Below, piece after piece: positions 17,297 through 27,184 of a DNA stretch of 64,000 bases (positions are counted from its first letter, which is position 1; each line of letters starts with the position of its first letter). The notes under the pieces were generated by a model, which worked only from the letters and a program-made list of their open reading frames with translations, did not search any database and was not told the DNA's origin. The translations under genes were made by a program, and so were the position numbers. The DNA comes from an uncultured Gemmatimonadales bacterium (GTDB taxonomy: Bacteria > Gemmatimonadota > Gemmatimonadetes > Palauibacterales > Palauibacteraceae), in assembly GCA_947259585.1 (NCBI GenBank), contig CAMYMV010000010.1, positions 1 through 64,000 on the forward strand. The letters run 5' to 3'.

Positions 17297-18127
17297 ATGA
17301 GCCAGCGGTCCCGGAAAGAACACCCCCCGATGTGGCGCCGTCACGGGGGTACCTCGCTCGCTGCGGTCGGCCTCCTCCTTGTGGCCTCACAGGGCCTTGG
17401 GCAGGAGGTCCGTGGCGTCACGGTACCGCAGACCGTGCAGCGTCCGGTGGTCGAAGGCCGGCGAATCGCGGAGCAGAACTTCGCTCTCAGGCAGGCTCTC
17501 CTGGCCCTCGAGAGCGTGGATCCGGAGCCGAGTCGGGTTACCCTGTACATCACGAACCGGCGCGATGACGATCTCTGGCGAGTCTACTTCGGGTCTCTGG
17601 ATTTCTCGAACCGGCGGTTCATGGTCGCGTACGAGGCAACGCAGCGGTCGCCGGGCAGCGATGAGTTCGTCATCACCAGGAACCCCGAGGACGTTCCGGC
17701 GGATGAGTTCGTGTCGAGAGCGGCGATGGCCCTCATCACGGCGTTGAACGCGTTCGAGCCACCCCAGATCACCTTCTACCCGCACGTGTTCAGAGAGAGC
17801 GACGGCCGCTGGGTCACCTACTTCCTGCCGAGCCTCGTTCCGCCGGGAAGCATGCCTCAACAGGTCGATTCCCGCGTCGTGGTATCGCCGGACACGCGAA
17901 GCGTCCTGGAGTCGACCCGTTTCTACGCCGAGATCAACTTCAGCTACGGCATGAACGGGACGGCGGTGAGGCGCGGTGAGATGGAGCGGAACGGTATCGA
18001 GCGGTTCGTCAACTACGTTCTGCCGCGAATGGCGGCCCAGCCGACCGTGGCTCCGGTCGCTCTGCTGCTGAACCTCTACACCTGCTCCCTGACCCCGCAC
18101 GAGCTGGCGCCCGCCTGCCGCCGCTGA
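17297..18127 (+). CDS. Secreted hypothetical protein
   Basis: A protein of about 276 residues with a signal peptide: basic start, hydrophobic SLAAVGLLLVASQGLG, then a cleavage-like G-Q-E. ATG 17297 is used; ATG 17330 gives a shorter, more conventional signal and ATG 17252 a longer one, and none has a convincing Shine-Dalgarno. The mature part alternates beta strands and loops (RVTLYITNRRDDDLWRVYFG, FMVAYEATQ) with a late CSLTPHELAPACRR containing two cysteines that could form a disulfide. No family is recognised. It follows gyrA on the same strand and is convergent with thyX. Probably periplasmic or surface-associated. Confidence 0.58.
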   Translation: MSQRSRKEHPPMWRRHGGTSLAAVGLLLVASQGLGQEVRGVTVPQTVQRPVVEGRRIAEQNFALRQALLALESVDPEPSRVTLYITNRRDDDLWRVYFGSLDFSNRRFMVAYEATQRSPGSDEFVITRNPEDVPADEFVSRAAMALITALNAFEPPQITFYPHVFRESDGRWVTYFLPSLVPPGSMPQQVDSRVVVSPDTRSVLESTRFYAEINFSYGMNGTAVRRGEMERNGIERFVNYVLPRMAAQPTVAPVALLLNLYTCSLTPHELAPACRR

Positions 18128-18169
18128 TCGCCGTCGCCTGCCGTCGCCGGCGGCGGCCCGGCTCCGACC

Positions 18170-19153
18170 CTACTCGAAATCGCCCGGAACCGCCTTAGCC
18201 AGCCGCTCCTCGAACTCCTCCGGCGTTCTGAAGGCAGCCACGTCGAGCTCGAAATCCGGACGTTCCATCGGCTCCAGCTTCTCCAGCAGCTCGCGGACCT
18301 CGCGCCCCGAGAGCCCGACCTCCGCCAGCTCCTCCGGTCCGAGCGGGCCGGCCTCCGCACGCGCGGCGAGACCTCCCTCTCGAACCTCGAGTAGGCGGCG
18401 GAGTGCCTCGAGCTCGCCATGGCTCACCCGGCTCCCGCAGACCTGGTAATCGATCCAGGCCTCGTAGCTGAGGGGCGCGACCCTCTTCAGCATGCCTGCC
18501 ATCACCCGACCGAACTGCTGGATCTCCCATTGGGCGTGGGGGTCGACCCTGAGGGTGAGGAAGTGGATGAGGTTGTGGAGATCGATCTTCCAGTACCACT
18601 GCGTATACGTGGAGAGCGGGAGATCGATTCGGGCCAGCTCGCGGGCCACGTCCTCGGCGAGCAGCCACTCGTAGGCATCCGCGGCCGCCGCCCGAGCCTC
18701 CTCCCAGCGCTCGACAGCCAGCCGGTAGATGTCGTCGCTGACGCCCTCCACCTCGCGTCCCTGACGGTTGGCGTCGCTTTGCGCCGCGACCTGGGTCTGT
18801 TCCGGACGATAGAAGAGCAGCGGCATGAGGCTGTACCGACCGCTGTATTCATTGATGGAGGCGGTGCGGTGTCGCACCATCTGTCGTGCCACGAAGATCG
18901 GCATCGCGCAGTGGAACTTGAACTCCACCATCTCGCTGGGCGTCGTGTGGAGATGCCGGCGCAGATACCGGATCAGGCCCCGCGTCTGGCTTTGCTTCCG
19001 GGTCCCGTAGCCGTAGCTCACCCTGGCGGCCCGCTCGATGCTGTCGTCCGTGCCCATGTAGTCGATCAAAGCGACGAAGCCGTGATCCAGCACCGGGCAA
19101 TAGAGGCCGAGGATCTCCTCGGCGGCGGGCACCGTCGGTCGCTTGGTCTCCAT
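18170..19153 (-). CDS. thyX: Flavin-dependent thymidylate synthase
   Basis: A 327-residue ThyX that converts dUMP to dTMP using methylene-tetrahydrofolate, FAD and NADPH. The signature RHRTASINEYSGRYS spans residues 94-108 and matches the ThyX motif exactly. The usual ThyX length is about 220-250 residues; the extra C-terminal 80 or so (after YQVCGSRVSHGELEALRRLL) are charged and helical, with no known function. The start ATG 19153 has GAGAAG upstream; a GTG at 19192 preceded by GGAAG is an alternative. It follows gyrB by about 60 bases or less on the same strand, so dTTP supply is transcriptionally linked to replication genes. Confidence 0.93.
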   Translation of the reverse strand: METKRPTVPAAEEILGLYCPVLDHGFVALIDYMGTDDSIERAARVSYGYGTRKQSQTRGLIRYLRRHLHTTPSEMVEFKFHCAMPIFVARQMVRHRTASINEYSGRYSLMPLLFYRPEQTQVAAQSDANRQGREVEGVSDDIYRLAVERWEEARAAAADAYEWLLAEDVARELARIDLPLSTYTQWYWKIDLHNLIHFLTLRVDPHAQWEIQQFGRVMAGMLKRVAPLSYEAWIDYQVCGSRVSHGELEALRRLLEVREGGLAARAEAGPLGPEELAEVGLSGREVRELLEKLEPMERPDFELDVAAFRTPEEFEERLAKAVPGDFE

Positions 19154-19212
19154 TTTCTTCTCGGGTGTTGGGGGCCGGGAGAGCGGCTCCACCGCTGCTT
19201 CCGGCTGGAGGC

Positions 19213-21192
19213 TCAGACGTCCAGGTTTCGCACGTAGCGGGCGTTTTTCTCGATAAACTCGCGACGCGGCTCCACTTCCTCTCCCATCAGACGCTCGAAC
19301 AGCAGCGAAGCCTGCGTGGCCTCATCGATCGTGACCCTGAGAAGGGTGCGCTTCTCCGGATTCATCGTCGTGTCCCACAGCTGGTCGGCGTTCATCTCGC
19401 CGAGGCCCTTGTACCGCTGCACGTTGATGCTCCCCTTGCCACCATCGAGACTCGCCAGAATCTCCTCCCGCTCCTCGTCCGAGTAGCAGTAGAACTCCTT
19501 CTTGCCCTTCTGGATGCGGAAGAGCGGCGGCTGGGCGATGTACACGTAGCCGGCCTCGATCAGCTCTTTCATCTGGCGGAAGAAAAAGGTGAGGAGAAGC
19601 GTCCGGATGTGAGCGCCATCCACGTCGGCATCGGTCATGATGATCGTCTTGTGGTACCGCGCGGACTCGATATCGAAGTCGTCGCCGATGCTGGTGCCGA
19701 TGGCCGTGATCATCGCTCGGATCTCGGTGTTGGAGAGGATTCGGTCGATCCGCGCCTTCTCCACGTTCAGGATCTTTCCACGGAGCGGGAGAATCGCTTG
19801 AAAGGTCCGATCCCTGCCCTGTTTCGCCGTGCCTCCCGCCGAGTCTCCCTCGACGAGATACAGCTCCGAGATCGAGGAGTCGGTGATGGAGCAGTCCGCC
19901 AGCTTCCCGGGGAGGATGCCCGTCTCGAGGGCCGAGCGTTTGCGGGTGAGGTCGCGCGCCTTCCTGGCAGCGTCCCGTGCGCGTGAGGCCTGGACCGCCT
20001 TCTCGATGACCGTCTTACCCGCCGCAGGATGCTCGTCGAGCCACGTATAGAGCTTGTCGTTGACCAGGCTCTCCACGATTCCGCGGACTTCGCTGTTGCC
20101 CAGCTTGGTCTTCGTCTGCCCTTCGAACTGCGGCTCGAGCACCTTTACGGAGAGAATCGAGGTAAGCCCTTCCCGCACGTCGTCGCCGGACAAGGCGAGG
20201 TCTCCCTTCTTCAGCAGACCGTGCTTGTCGCCGTACGAGTTGATCGTCCGGGTGAGCGCGGCCTTGAAGCCCGTAAGGTGCGTCCCGCCCTCGTGGGTGT
20301 TGATGTTGTTGACGAAGGTGAAGGTGTCCTCGTTGTATCCGTCGTTGTATTGCATCGCGACCTCCACCTCCACCTCGTCCTGAAGGCCCGCGAAATAGAC
20401 GATATCCTCGTGAAGCGGCGTCTTCTGCCCGCGCAGGTAGGCGACGAACTCCGAGATGCCACCCTCGAAGTGGAAGACCTCCTCGCGCTGGCCGTTTCCG
20501 TTCTCCTCCCGCTCGTCGCGGAGGATGATGCGCACGCCGCGGTTCAAGTACGCCAGCTCCCGCAGACGCGCGGCGAGGGCATCGAATTGATAGTGCAGCT
20601 CGGTGAAGACCTCCGGATCGGGCTTGAAGCTCACCTCGGTGCCCGTCTCTTTCGTCTTCTCGCCCTTCTCCAGCTCGGTGGTCTTGAGGCCTCGCGAGAA
20701 CTTCTGCCGCCACACGTGGCCGTCACGGGCGACCCTGACCGTGAGCCACTCGGAGAGAGCGTTCACGACGGAAACGCCGACCCCGTGCAGGCCGCCGCTG
20801 ACCTTGTAGCTACTCTTGTCGAACTTGCCGCCGGCGTGGAGCGTCGTCAGCGCCACCTCGACGCCCGGGAGCTTCTCGGTCGGGTGCTCGTCGACCGGGA
20901 TGCCGCGGCCGTCATCCTGTACGGTGACCGAGTTGTCCGCCGCGATCACGACCTCGATCTCGCTGCAGAATCCGGCCATCGCCTCGTCGATCGAGTTGTC
21001 GACAACCTCGTAGACGAGGTGATGGAGACCGCGCGCGGCGGTCGAGCCGACGTACATGCCGGGCCGCTTGCGCACGGCTTCCAGGCCCTTGAGGACCTGG
21101 ATCTGCCTCGACGTGTAATCGTTCGAGTTGCCCTTGCCGGTCGGCTTCTTCGCCGATTGCACCTTCGTCGTCTTTGCGGATGTCTTGGCCAT
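19213..21192 (-). CDS. gyrB: DNA gyrase subunit B
   Basis: A 659-residue ATPase subunit. The GHKL ATP site includes [26 protein letters not shown] and [15 protein letters not shown]. The transducer domain follows, with the [12 protein letters not shown] region. The TOPRIM domain contains [11 protein letters not shown] near residue 445 and the metal-binding DADVDGAH. The C-terminal tail ends [23 protein letters not shown], standard for GyrB. The N-terminal 25 residues are Lys/Ser/Thr-rich, an extension beyond most homologues. The ATG directly abuts the dciA stop codon with no gap, part of the recF-dciA-gyrB cluster. Together with GyrA it introduces negative supercoils. Confidence 0.96.
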   Translation of the reverse strand: MAKTSAKTTKVQSAKKPTGKGNSNDYTSRQIQVLKGLEAVRKRPGMYVGSTAARGLHHLVYEVVDNSIDEAMAGFCSEIEVVIAADNSVTVQDDGRGIPVDEHPTEKLPGVEVALTTLHAGGKFDKSSYKVSGGLHGVGVSVVNALSEWLTVRVARDGHVWRQKFSRGLKTTELEKGEKTKETGTEVSFKPDPEVFTELHYQFDALAARLRELAYLNRGVRIILRDEREENGNGQREEVFHFEGGISEFVAYLRGQKTPLHEDIVYFAGLQDEVEVEVAMQYNDGYNEDTFTFVNNINTHEGGTHLTGFKAALTRTINSYGDKHGLLKKGDLALSGDDVREGLTSILSVKVLEPQFEGQTKTKLGNSEVRGIVESLVNDKLYTWLDEHPAAGKTVIEKAVQASRARDAARKARDLTRKRSALETGILPGKLADCSITDSSISELYLVEGDSAGGTAKQGRDRTFQAILPLRGKILNVEKARIDRILSNTEIRAMITAIGTSIGDDFDIESARYHKTIIMTDADVDGAHIRTLLLTFFFRQMKELIEAGYVYIAQPPLFRIQKGKKEFYCYSDEEREEILASLDGGKGSINVQRYKGLGEMNADQLWDTTMNPEKRTLLRVTIDEATQASLLFERLMGEEVEPRREFIEKNARYVRNLDV

Positions 21193-21543
21193 CTAACCCT
21201 TTCCTGCCTGCACGAATACGATCTTCTCGATGCGGCCCCGGTGTCTGCCTGCATTGATCCGGCGGAGCAGCTCGTGGCGCATCATGTTCAGCTCGCTCAG
21301 CCAGGCCGCGCTCACGACCTCGACGAACAGCGTTCGTCCACTCACCCGTGTACCGACGGTCACGCGCGCGATGTGCGGGCCGACGAGCTTCTCCCAGTCG
21401 AGAGCCACGCCGGCACGCTCGACCCGCTCCGCGACGCCGAGTCGGTCGAGGAGCCCGCCTACGAGATCACCCACCGGCTCGGGTCGCTCGCCCCGCTTGC
21501 GCTCGAGGCGCTCCGCGCGTGATTCCACCTGGCTACCGCTCAC
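21193..21543 (-). CDS. dciA: DciA family (DUF721) protein
   Basis: A 116-residue protein of the DUF721/DciA family, which loads the replicative helicase DnaB at the origin in bacteria lacking DnaC. The family core runs from GDLVGGLLDRLGV through WEKLVGPHIARVT, TLFVEVVSAAWLSELNMMR, to RIEKIVFV. The start GTG 21543 lies 16 bases beyond the recF stop with a GAGG/GGAG site; the frame continues upstream but would overlap recF by more than 100 bases. It lies between recF and gyrB exactly as in many bacterial dnaA-dnaN-recF-dciA-gyrB clusters. dnaA and dnaN are not in this window. Confidence 0.85.
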   Translation of the reverse strand: MSGSQVESRAERLERKRGERPEPVGDLVGGLLDRLGVAERVERAGVALDWEKLVGPHIARVTVGTRVSGRTLFVEVVSAAWLSELNMMRHELLRRINAGRHRGRIEKIVFVQAGKG

Positions 21544-21559
21544 CAGCTCCGTCCTCGGC

Positions 21560-22738
21560 TCACCGCTCGAGCCGTCCGCCGCCGATGCTCCATTCCTCGA
21601 GCCCGCCCCTGAGCGCGATGTCGGCCGGCTTGGGGGCCGTGAGAACGGCCTGGCCGGAGCGGCCATCCTCGAGCAGCGAGAGCAGACTGCCCGAGCGCTC
21701 CCGGTCCAGCTCGGCGAACACGTCGTCGAGCAGGTAGACGGGCTCGACGCCCGCGCGGTCGCGCAGAGTGTCCGCCTCGATCAGACGGAGCGCGAGCGCT
21801 GCCGTCCGCTGCTGGCCGCCGGAGCCGAACCGCCGGATGGCCCGATCCTCCTCGTCCGCGACCGCAGAGCTCAGATCCAGATCATCCCTGTGGGGGCCTA
21901 CCAGGGTCCTTCCCTGCTGTCTCTCCCGTTCCTCTGCCGAGGCGAGAGCCTCCCGAAAGCGCGCCTGCCAGGTACTCTCGTCAGCCACCGACGCGGGCGG
22001 GCCGACCGATGACCGGTACTCGAGGCGCGCCCCCGGCCCCCCGGAAATCGACTCGTGGTATCTGGAGAATCCGTCGGCCCGCTCCACCGCCCATTCGGCC
22101 CGCTCCCTCATCACCGAGGTCCCGGCGTTCACCAGCTCGTCGGTCCAGGGCTGCAGCTCACCGGCGGTTGCAGCGCTTCGCAGCGCGCCGTTTCGCTGAG
22201 CCACGGCGACTCGACATCGCTGCAGAGCCGCCAGATACCCCGGCCGGACGAGCGACAGGAGGATGTCCAGGAAGCGCCGGCGAGCAGCGGGAGGGCCGCT
22301 CACAAGCTCGACATCCGCCAGGCTGAGGGCCACGACACCGACCGCCCCGAGCGCATCCGAGAGACGCTCGACCTCGACGCCGTTCACCTCGACCTTCTTG
22401 CGGCGCGTGCTCTTCTGGTAGGCGGCCGCGATGCTCCGCTCCCCGTCCGGTCCCTCCACCGTGCCTTCGATTCGGAACGTGTCGTCGCCAAGCCTCACCA
22501 GTTCGGCATCCGGAGCTCCGCGGAACGAGCGGAAGATGCCGAGATAGTAGATCGCCTCGAGAAGGTTCGTCTTTCCGGAGCCGTTTGGACCGACGATGGC
22601 GACTCCGGAAGGCGGGAACTCGCATGCGAGGTCCGCGAAGTTGCGGAAGTGCCTGAGGCGGAGCGCCTTGAGAATGACTCTTTCAGTCGGCGAATCTACC
22701 TCTCGTGGCTCGTCGGGATGGTCACTCTGGGACAGCAC
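21560..22738 (-). CDS. recF: DNA replication and repair protein RecF
   Basis: A RecF SMC-like ATPase of about 392 residues. Walker A is VGPNGSGKT near residues 49-57, preceded by LRHFRNFADLACEF. The signature FGSGGQQRTAALALRLIEA and Walker B VYLLDDVFAELD are both intact. RecF with RecO and RecR loads RecA at single-strand gaps. The N-terminus is about 20 residues longer than usual. GTG 22738 is chosen, with TTG 22786 possible; homologues begin at about ILKALRLRHF, where only a non-standard ATT at 22675 could serve. It heads the recF-dciA-gyrB-thyX run and follows hbd on the same strand. Confidence 0.92.
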   Translation of the reverse strand: MLSQSDHPDEPREVDSPTERVILKALRLRHFRNFADLACEFPPSGVAIVGPNGSGKTNLLEAIYYLGIFRSFRGAPDAELVRLGDDTFRIEGTVEGPDGERSIAAAYQKSTRRKKVEVNGVEVERLSDALGAVGVVALSLADVELVSGPPAARRRFLDILLSLVRPGYLAALQRCRVAVAQRNGALRSAATAGELQPWTDELVNAGTSVMRERAEWAVERADGFSRYHESISGGPGARLEYRSSVGPPASVADESTWQARFREALASAEERERQQGRTLVGPHRDDLDLSSAVADEEDRAIRRFGSGGQQRTAALALRLIEADTLRDRAGVEPVYLLDDVFAELDRERSGSLLSLLEDGRSGQAVLTAPKPADIALRGGLEEWSIGGGRLER

Positions 22739-22753
22739 TTCCGGACTCTTCAA

Positions 22754-22780
22754 GATATACCGAAAACCCTTGTGCTGCAA
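22754..22780 (-). promoter_or_regulatory. Weak candidate promoter upstream of recF
   Basis: On the minus strand TTGCAG and TATATC are 15 bases apart, a suboptimal spacing. If used it would leave almost no leader before the GTG at 22738. Confidence 0.25.
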
Positions 22781-22841
22781 CGACAATCCCGAGGTTCGGC
22801 ACGGTCCGACAAACCGGCCCTACCTGCTCTCTGCAACGGGC

Positions 22842-23732
22842 TCAACGCTTCACGAAATCGCTGACGACAGGCTCCTCGCCACTGTAGTCGTAGAACCCTC
22901 TGCCCGTCTTCCTCCCGTGATGGCCCGCGGCATACATGCGGCGCAGAAGGGGTGGCGGGGCGAATCGCTTCTCGCGGTACTCCTCGAACATGATCTCGGT
23001 GATCAGGTAGAGCGTATCGTTACCGACGAAGTCGGAGAGGGCGAAGGGGCCCATCGGGTACCCACAGCCCAGCTGCATCGCGGTGTCGATATCCTCGATC
23101 GAGCCGATCCCCTCCTGGTAGGCACGGATCGCGTCGAGCATGTACGGCACGAGCAGCCGATTCACGATGAATCCGGAGTTGTCCCGGCACGCGACCGGGG
23201 TCTTGCCGAGCGAACGCGCGAACTCCATCGCCGTCTCGAAGGTGTCCTCGGACGTCTCTCCGGCCTGCACGACCTCGACCAGAGCCATGACGGGAACCGG
23301 GTTGAAGAAGTGGAGGCCCACGAAGCGATCCGCGCGGCCCGAACTCACCGCCATCTCTGTGATCGTGAGGCTCGAGGTGTTCGACGCGAAGATCGTCCGT
23401 TCCGAACACAGTCCGTTCAGACTCCCGAACAACTCCCGCTTCGCTCCGATCTCCTCGATGATCGCCTCGATGATCACGTCGCACTCAGCCAGAGGCTCGA
23501 GCTCGATCGTACCGGCGACCCGAGCCAGCGCCTCATCTCTCCCCTCCGCCGTCATCTTCTCCTTCTCCACGGCCCGGTCCAGGCCCCTTCGAATCGCGGT
23601 CAGACCGGCCTCGAGCGGAGCCGTCGCGATCTCTCGGACGATCGTCTCGTAGCCGGCTGCCGCGCTCACCTGCGCGATGCCGCTTCCCATGAGACCGGCG
23701 CCGGCAACGCCGACCTTCGCTATCTCGGCCAC
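22842..23732 (-). CDS. hbd: 3-hydroxybutyryl-CoA dehydrogenase
   Basis: A 296-residue enzyme interconverting acetoacetyl-CoA and 3-hydroxybutyryl-CoA with NAD(P). The Rossmann motif is GVAGAGLMGSGIAQV near residues 8-22. The catalytic region SNTSSLTITEMA, the GLHFFNPVPVMALVEVV stretch with the active-site His, and the C-terminal domain DNSGFIVNRLLVPYMLDA are all typical. The start is GTG with GGAGAAGG upstream. Acyl-CoA thiolase lies about 2 kb away on the same strand, separated by the SPFH pair, so both steps of a fatty-acid or polyhydroxybutyrate route are encoded nearby. Specificity between paaH/hbd/fadB-like routes is not decidable here. Confidence 0.9.
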   Translation of the reverse strand: MAEIAKVGVAGAGLMGSGIAQVSAAAGYETIVREIATAPLEAGLTAIRRGLDRAVEKEKMTAEGRDEALARVAGTIELEPLAECDVIIEAIIEEIGAKRELFGSLNGLCSERTIFASNTSSLTITEMAVSSGRADRFVGLHFFNPVPVMALVEVVQAGETSEDTFETAMEFARSLGKTPVACRDNSGFIVNRLLVPYMLDAIRAYQEGIGSIEDIDTAMQLGCGYPMGPFALSDFVGNDTLYLITEIMFEEYREKRFAPPPLLRRMYAAGHHGRKTGRGFYDYSGEEPVVSDFVKR

Positions 23733-23861
23733 ATCCTTCTCCTATCGCCCACGGACATGCTATCGCTACTCAGCGTATAGCCGCTTATGTGCCTCGTTAA
23801 TAGCTAGTTACGGAGCGTCGTGACCTCGGCGGCGTGACACCCGGAGCGGCATGAAGTTGGC

Positions 23862-24797
23862 TCAGACGCCGTCCGACCGGCCGGACCTGGATCCGGTGAG
23901 CAACCATTCCCGCCACCCGGATCCATCTTTCTCTCCACCGATTTGCCCTTGCTCCAGCCGATCCAGGAGCCCGAGGACCGCGAGCTCGATGCGATCTCTC
24001 GCCTTGTGAATGGTCCGGGCCGCGGCCCACGAGGCGACCCCCAGGAAGCCGATCGCCAGAAACGGAGCGATCACGATCGCTGCTCCGGTACCGGCGAGGA
24101 TCGCGGATCCGACGGCGCCCGCCGTGCCGCTGGCGCCCAGGCCCAGGAGCCAGCCGGTCGCTTGTCCCGCCCGCAGGTTTCGAATGTCGACCGAGAGCGT
24201 GACGAGCGACCATCCCTCCTCCAGCCCCTCGACGGCCAGCTGGACGTTCCGTGCCTTCGCCAGGTCGTAACCGTGACCACCCACGTCGAGCGAGCGCTGC
24301 ATCTGCTTGATCAGGCCCGCCGCAGGCTCCCAAAGCGAGCGACCCGGTTTCTGTCGGACCGGGTGTAGGCTCTCCTTTTCCTCGAGATGCCGTTCGAGCC
24401 GCGCCTGAACCTCCGCGGGATCGCCGCGCACCGCGCGGCTGTGCCGAACGACGCCCGGCCCCCAGAGCCGTGCCGGCAGGCCGCCATCGACGGGAAGGGT
24501 CGGCAGGAGGGACTCGGCCTGGACTTCGGCCAGGGCCCGCCGAACGTGCCGACGCTCGAGGCCCACCTCCTCGGCGATTCGCACGACCTCGCCGACATCC
24601 AGGTCGGTAACGTCCTCTCCCTCGTCGAACTGGAGCTTCGCGGCCCGACGGAAGACTCGCTCGAGCTCGCCCGACGAAACCCGCCTGGCGGGAAGCCCGG
24701 ACGCTCCGACGTCGGCGGGACTCCCCTCGTCTGGAGGCCTCTCGGCGTCGGCAGGTGCGCCGGCGAACGGGTCGGAGCCCGAGCCGGGATCAGCCAT
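23862..24797 (-). CDS. Hypothetical membrane protein coupled to SPFH gene
   Basis: A 311-residue protein. Residues 1-40 are Pro/Asp/Gly-rich. A helical segment follows ([20 protein letters not shown]) that resembles a small DNA-binding or adaptor helix-turn-helix but is unassigned. The centre is mixed alpha/beta, and a long hydrophobic region near residues 220-270 ([20 protein letters not shown] and [20 protein letters not shown]) predicts two membrane helices. The start ATG sits inside the end of the SPFH gene, giving ATGGCTGA, so translation is probably coupled. No family is recognised. It may form a complex with the SPFH protein in a membrane microdomain; this is inference from position. 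Confidence 0.62.
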   Translation of the reverse strand: MADPGSGSDPFAGAPADAERPPDEGSPADVGASGLPARRVSSGELERVFRRAAKLQFDEGEDVTDLDVGEVVRIAEEVGLERRHVRRALAEVQAESLLPTLPVDGGLPARLWGPGVVRHSRAVRGDPAEVQARLERHLEEKESLHPVRQKPGRSLWEPAAGLIKQMQRSLDVGGHGYDLAKARNVQLAVEGLEEGWSLVTLSVDIRNLRAGQATGWLLGLGASGTAGAVGSAILAGTGAAIVIAPFLAIGFLGVASWAAARTIHKARDRIELAVLGLLDRLEQGQIGGEKDGSGWREWLLTGSRSGRSDGV

Positions 24798-25731
24798 CCG
24801 GCTCGGTGCGGGCAGACAGTTTCCCGGCCTTTCGCTCCTCGGCGGGCGCGGTCGTGCCCGACGCCAACCGGCCGCGCGCTTCACGATCGCCCTCGAGCTC
24901 GCCTCGAGCGTCGGCATCTTCGAGAGCTGTCGAGCCATCCTCCAGCGTGCCTTCCAGCGCGACGCCTTCCGGGATTCCGGCTGCCGTCTTCATGCTCTGC
25001 ATGAAGGGCGCGAAGTCCAGAGGAAGCGGGAATAGCGTCGTCGAGTTGTTCTCGGCAGCTATCTCCGCGGCCGTTTGCAGGAAACGCAGCTGAATCGACG
25101 CCGGTTGGGTGCTCAGAAGCGCCGCTGCCCTGGTCAACTTGTCGGCGGCCTGCAACTCGCCCTCCGCGTTGATCACCTTGGCTCGCCGCTCTCTCTCGGC
25201 CTCCGCCTGCCGGGCGATCATCCGCTTCATCTCCTGGGGAAGATCGACGTCCTTCACCTCGACGGCGGTCACATCGATTCCCCACACGTCCGTTCCCTCG
25301 TCGATGATCTGGCGCAGGATCTCATTGAACTTCTCCCGCTCGGCCAGCAACTCGTCCAGCTCGGCCTGGCCGATCACCGAGCGCAGCGTCGTCTGGGCGA
25401 GCTGCGAGGTCGCGAACAGGTAGTCCTCGATCTCCAGCACCGCCCTCTGAGCCTTGGACACGCGGAAGTAGAGAACGGCGTTCACCTTCACCGAGACGTT
25501 GTCGCGCGTGATGACATCCTGCGGCGGGATGTCCATCGCGATGATCCGAAGGCTGACCCGGACCATCCTCTCGACGCCAAACGGAACGAGGAAGATGAGG
25601 CCAGGACCGCGAAGCGGCCGGACTCTCCCCAGCCGGAAGACGACCGCTCGCTCGTACTCCTTCAGAATCCTCAGGCTGGTCGCGAGCGCCGCCGCGCCGC
25701 CGATGGCCAACATGGCTAGAAACGGTTCCAT
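24790..25731 (-). CDS. SPFH/stomatin-like (slipin) membrane protein
   Basis: A 313-residue slipin-type protein. One N-terminal hydrophobic segment ([17 protein letters not shown]) is followed by the band-7 core [20 protein letters not shown], the [13 protein letters not shown] strand, [16 protein letters not shown] and the coiled coil [20 protein letters not shown]. The last 60 residues are acidic and probably disordered. Such proteins scaffold membrane microdomains and often regulate proteases. Usually a NfeD partner is nearby; here there is instead an unrelated membrane protein. The start ATG 25731 has AGGAAAGG seven bases upstream, which rules out the longer frame. It overlaps the next gene by eight bases. 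Confidence 0.88.
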   Translation of the reverse strand: MEPFLAMLAIGGAAALATSLRILKEYERAVVFRLGRVRPLRGPGLIFLVPFGVERMVRVSLRIIAMDIPPQDVITRDNVSVKVNAVLYFRVSKAQRAVLEIEDYLFATSQLAQTTLRSVIGQAELDELLAEREKFNEILRQIIDEGTDVWGIDVTAVEVKDVDLPQEMKRMIARQAEAERERRAKVINAEGELQAADKLTRAAALLSTQPASIQLRFLQTAAEIAAENNSTTLFPLPLDFAPFMQSMKTAAGIPEGVALEGTLEDGSTALEDADARGELEGDREARGRLASGTTAPAEERKAGKLSARTEPDG

Positions 25732-25845
25732 TTCAACACCTTTCCTGGTGCGGTCGGGACCGGACACGTCGAGTCCAGCGCAACCGGACACATCGTAAAG
25801 CGTATTAGTAAAGTACTTATGCCAACAGGTCTTTCACTGACCGAG

Positions 25846-27045
25846 TCAAACCTCCACCACGACAGCGATCCCCTGGCCGCCACCGATGCATGCGGAGCCC
25901 AACCCCAACCCGCCTCCACGCCGGCGGAGCTCGTGCAGGAGATGGGTGGTGATCCGAGCTCCGCTCGCGGCCAGGGGGTGGGTGAGGGCGATCGCGCCAC
26001 CGTTGACGTTCACCTTCTCGCGGTCGAGGTCCAGCTCCTTTTCCACCGCTACGTACTGCGGCGCGAACGCCTCGTTCACCTCGACGATCGTCATGTCGTC
26101 GAGCGAGAGGCCGGCGCGATCCAGCGCCGCCCGCGAGGCCGGAGCCGGACCTAGCCCCATGATACGCGGCGGCACACCGACTACTGCCCAGGAGACGAGG
26201 CGACCTATCGCCTCGAGCCCTTCGGCGCGGGCATACTCGGCATCGGCGATCACCAGCGCCGCCGCCCCATCGCCGATACCGCTCGCGTTTCCGGCCGTGA
26301 CGAGGCCGTCCTTCTTGAAGTAGGGCCGCAGCTTGGCGAGATCCTCGAGACTCGTGTCCGGACGCATGTGCTCGTCGGCCCGGAACTCGACCTCCCTGCC
26401 CTTCACCTGGACCGTCACCGGGACGACCTCGCCCTCGAATCGACCTTCGTCCCAAGCAGCCTTGGCCCGCCCCTGGCTCTGAAGCGCGTACTCATCCGCC
26501 TCGAGGCGCGTGACGGCGTACTCCTCAGCCAGGTTCTCCGCCGTCTCGGCCATCGACAAACCGCAGTAGGAGTCCATAAGCGCCTCCCACAGCGTGTCCT
26601 CGAAGGGCGCGGCGGGCCCGAGGCGGAGCTTCCCCCAGCGAACGCCCCGGACCACGTGCGGAGCCTGACTCATCGATTCCGTCCCGCCCGTCAGGCAGAG
26701 CTGGCTGCCACCGAGGAGGATCGCTTCGGCCCCATCGATCACGGCCTGAAAGCCGGAGCCGCAGAGGCGGTTCAGCGTCGCCGCAGGAACCTCGATCGGC
26801 AGGCCCGCCCGGAGACCGACATGGCGGGCCAGGTAGATGGCGTCGGCCGACGTCTGGATCACGTTCCCGAAGAAGACGTCGTCGAAGTCGTCCGAGCGGG
26901 CTCCGGAGCGCTCGATCGCCGCGCCGGCGGCAACGACCCCGAGGTCCGTCGCCGTCTGCTCTCTCAGGCTACCGCCAAAGGCACCGAATGGCGTTCGGAC
27001 GGCCGAGAGGAACACCACGTCCCTTTCACTTCCCATGGTCCCCAT
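25846..27045 (-). CDS. Acetyl-CoA acetyltransferase (thiolase)
   Basis: A 399-residue thiolase. The nucleophilic Cys is in NRLCGSGFQAV, the NEAFA motif carries the Asn of the oxyanion hole, and the C-terminal catalytic Cys is in GSACIGGGQG. The active-site His motif reads GGAIALTHPLAASG where most thiolases have GGAIALGHPLGASG, so both flanking glycines are changed while the His and Pro stay. It condenses two acetyl-CoA or cleaves 3-ketoacyl-CoA. Together with hbd on the same strand it can start a C4 or fatty-acid route. The ATG at 27045 is used; ATG 27036 is an alternative. The substitutions may alter substrate range. Confidence 0.88.
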   Translation of the reverse strand: MGTMGSERDVVFLSAVRTPFGAFGGSLREQTATDLGVVAAGAAIERSGARSDDFDDVFFGNVIQTSADAIYLARHVGLRAGLPIEVPAATLNRLCGSGFQAVIDGAEAILLGGSQLCLTGGTESMSQAPHVVRGVRWGKLRLGPAAPFEDTLWEALMDSYCGLSMAETAENLAEEYAVTRLEADEYALQSQGRAKAAWDEGRFEGEVVPVTVQVKGREVEFRADEHMRPDTSLEDLAKLRPYFKKDGLVTAGNASGIGDGAAALVIADAEYARAEGLEAIGRLVSWAVVGVPPRIMGLGPAPASRAALDRAGLSLDDMTIVEVNEAFAPQYVAVEKELDLDREKVNVNGGAIALTHPLAASGARITTHLLHELRRRGGGLGLGSACIGGGQGIAVVVEV

Positions 27046-27184
27046 GATTCCAAGCCTCTCCGGCTAATCGTCGCGTACTGCAACTCCGGAACGCCGTCGC
27101 GGTGGGTGTGGGAGACGGCCGTGGAGCACGAGCCTAAGCCTACACCAAAAACCGGCTTTTGGCACCGCCGGATCGAGACCTGTC

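Noticed and set aside
20029..21522. Open frame antisense to gyrB and dciA
   Set aside because: Complement of conserved genes; no motif.
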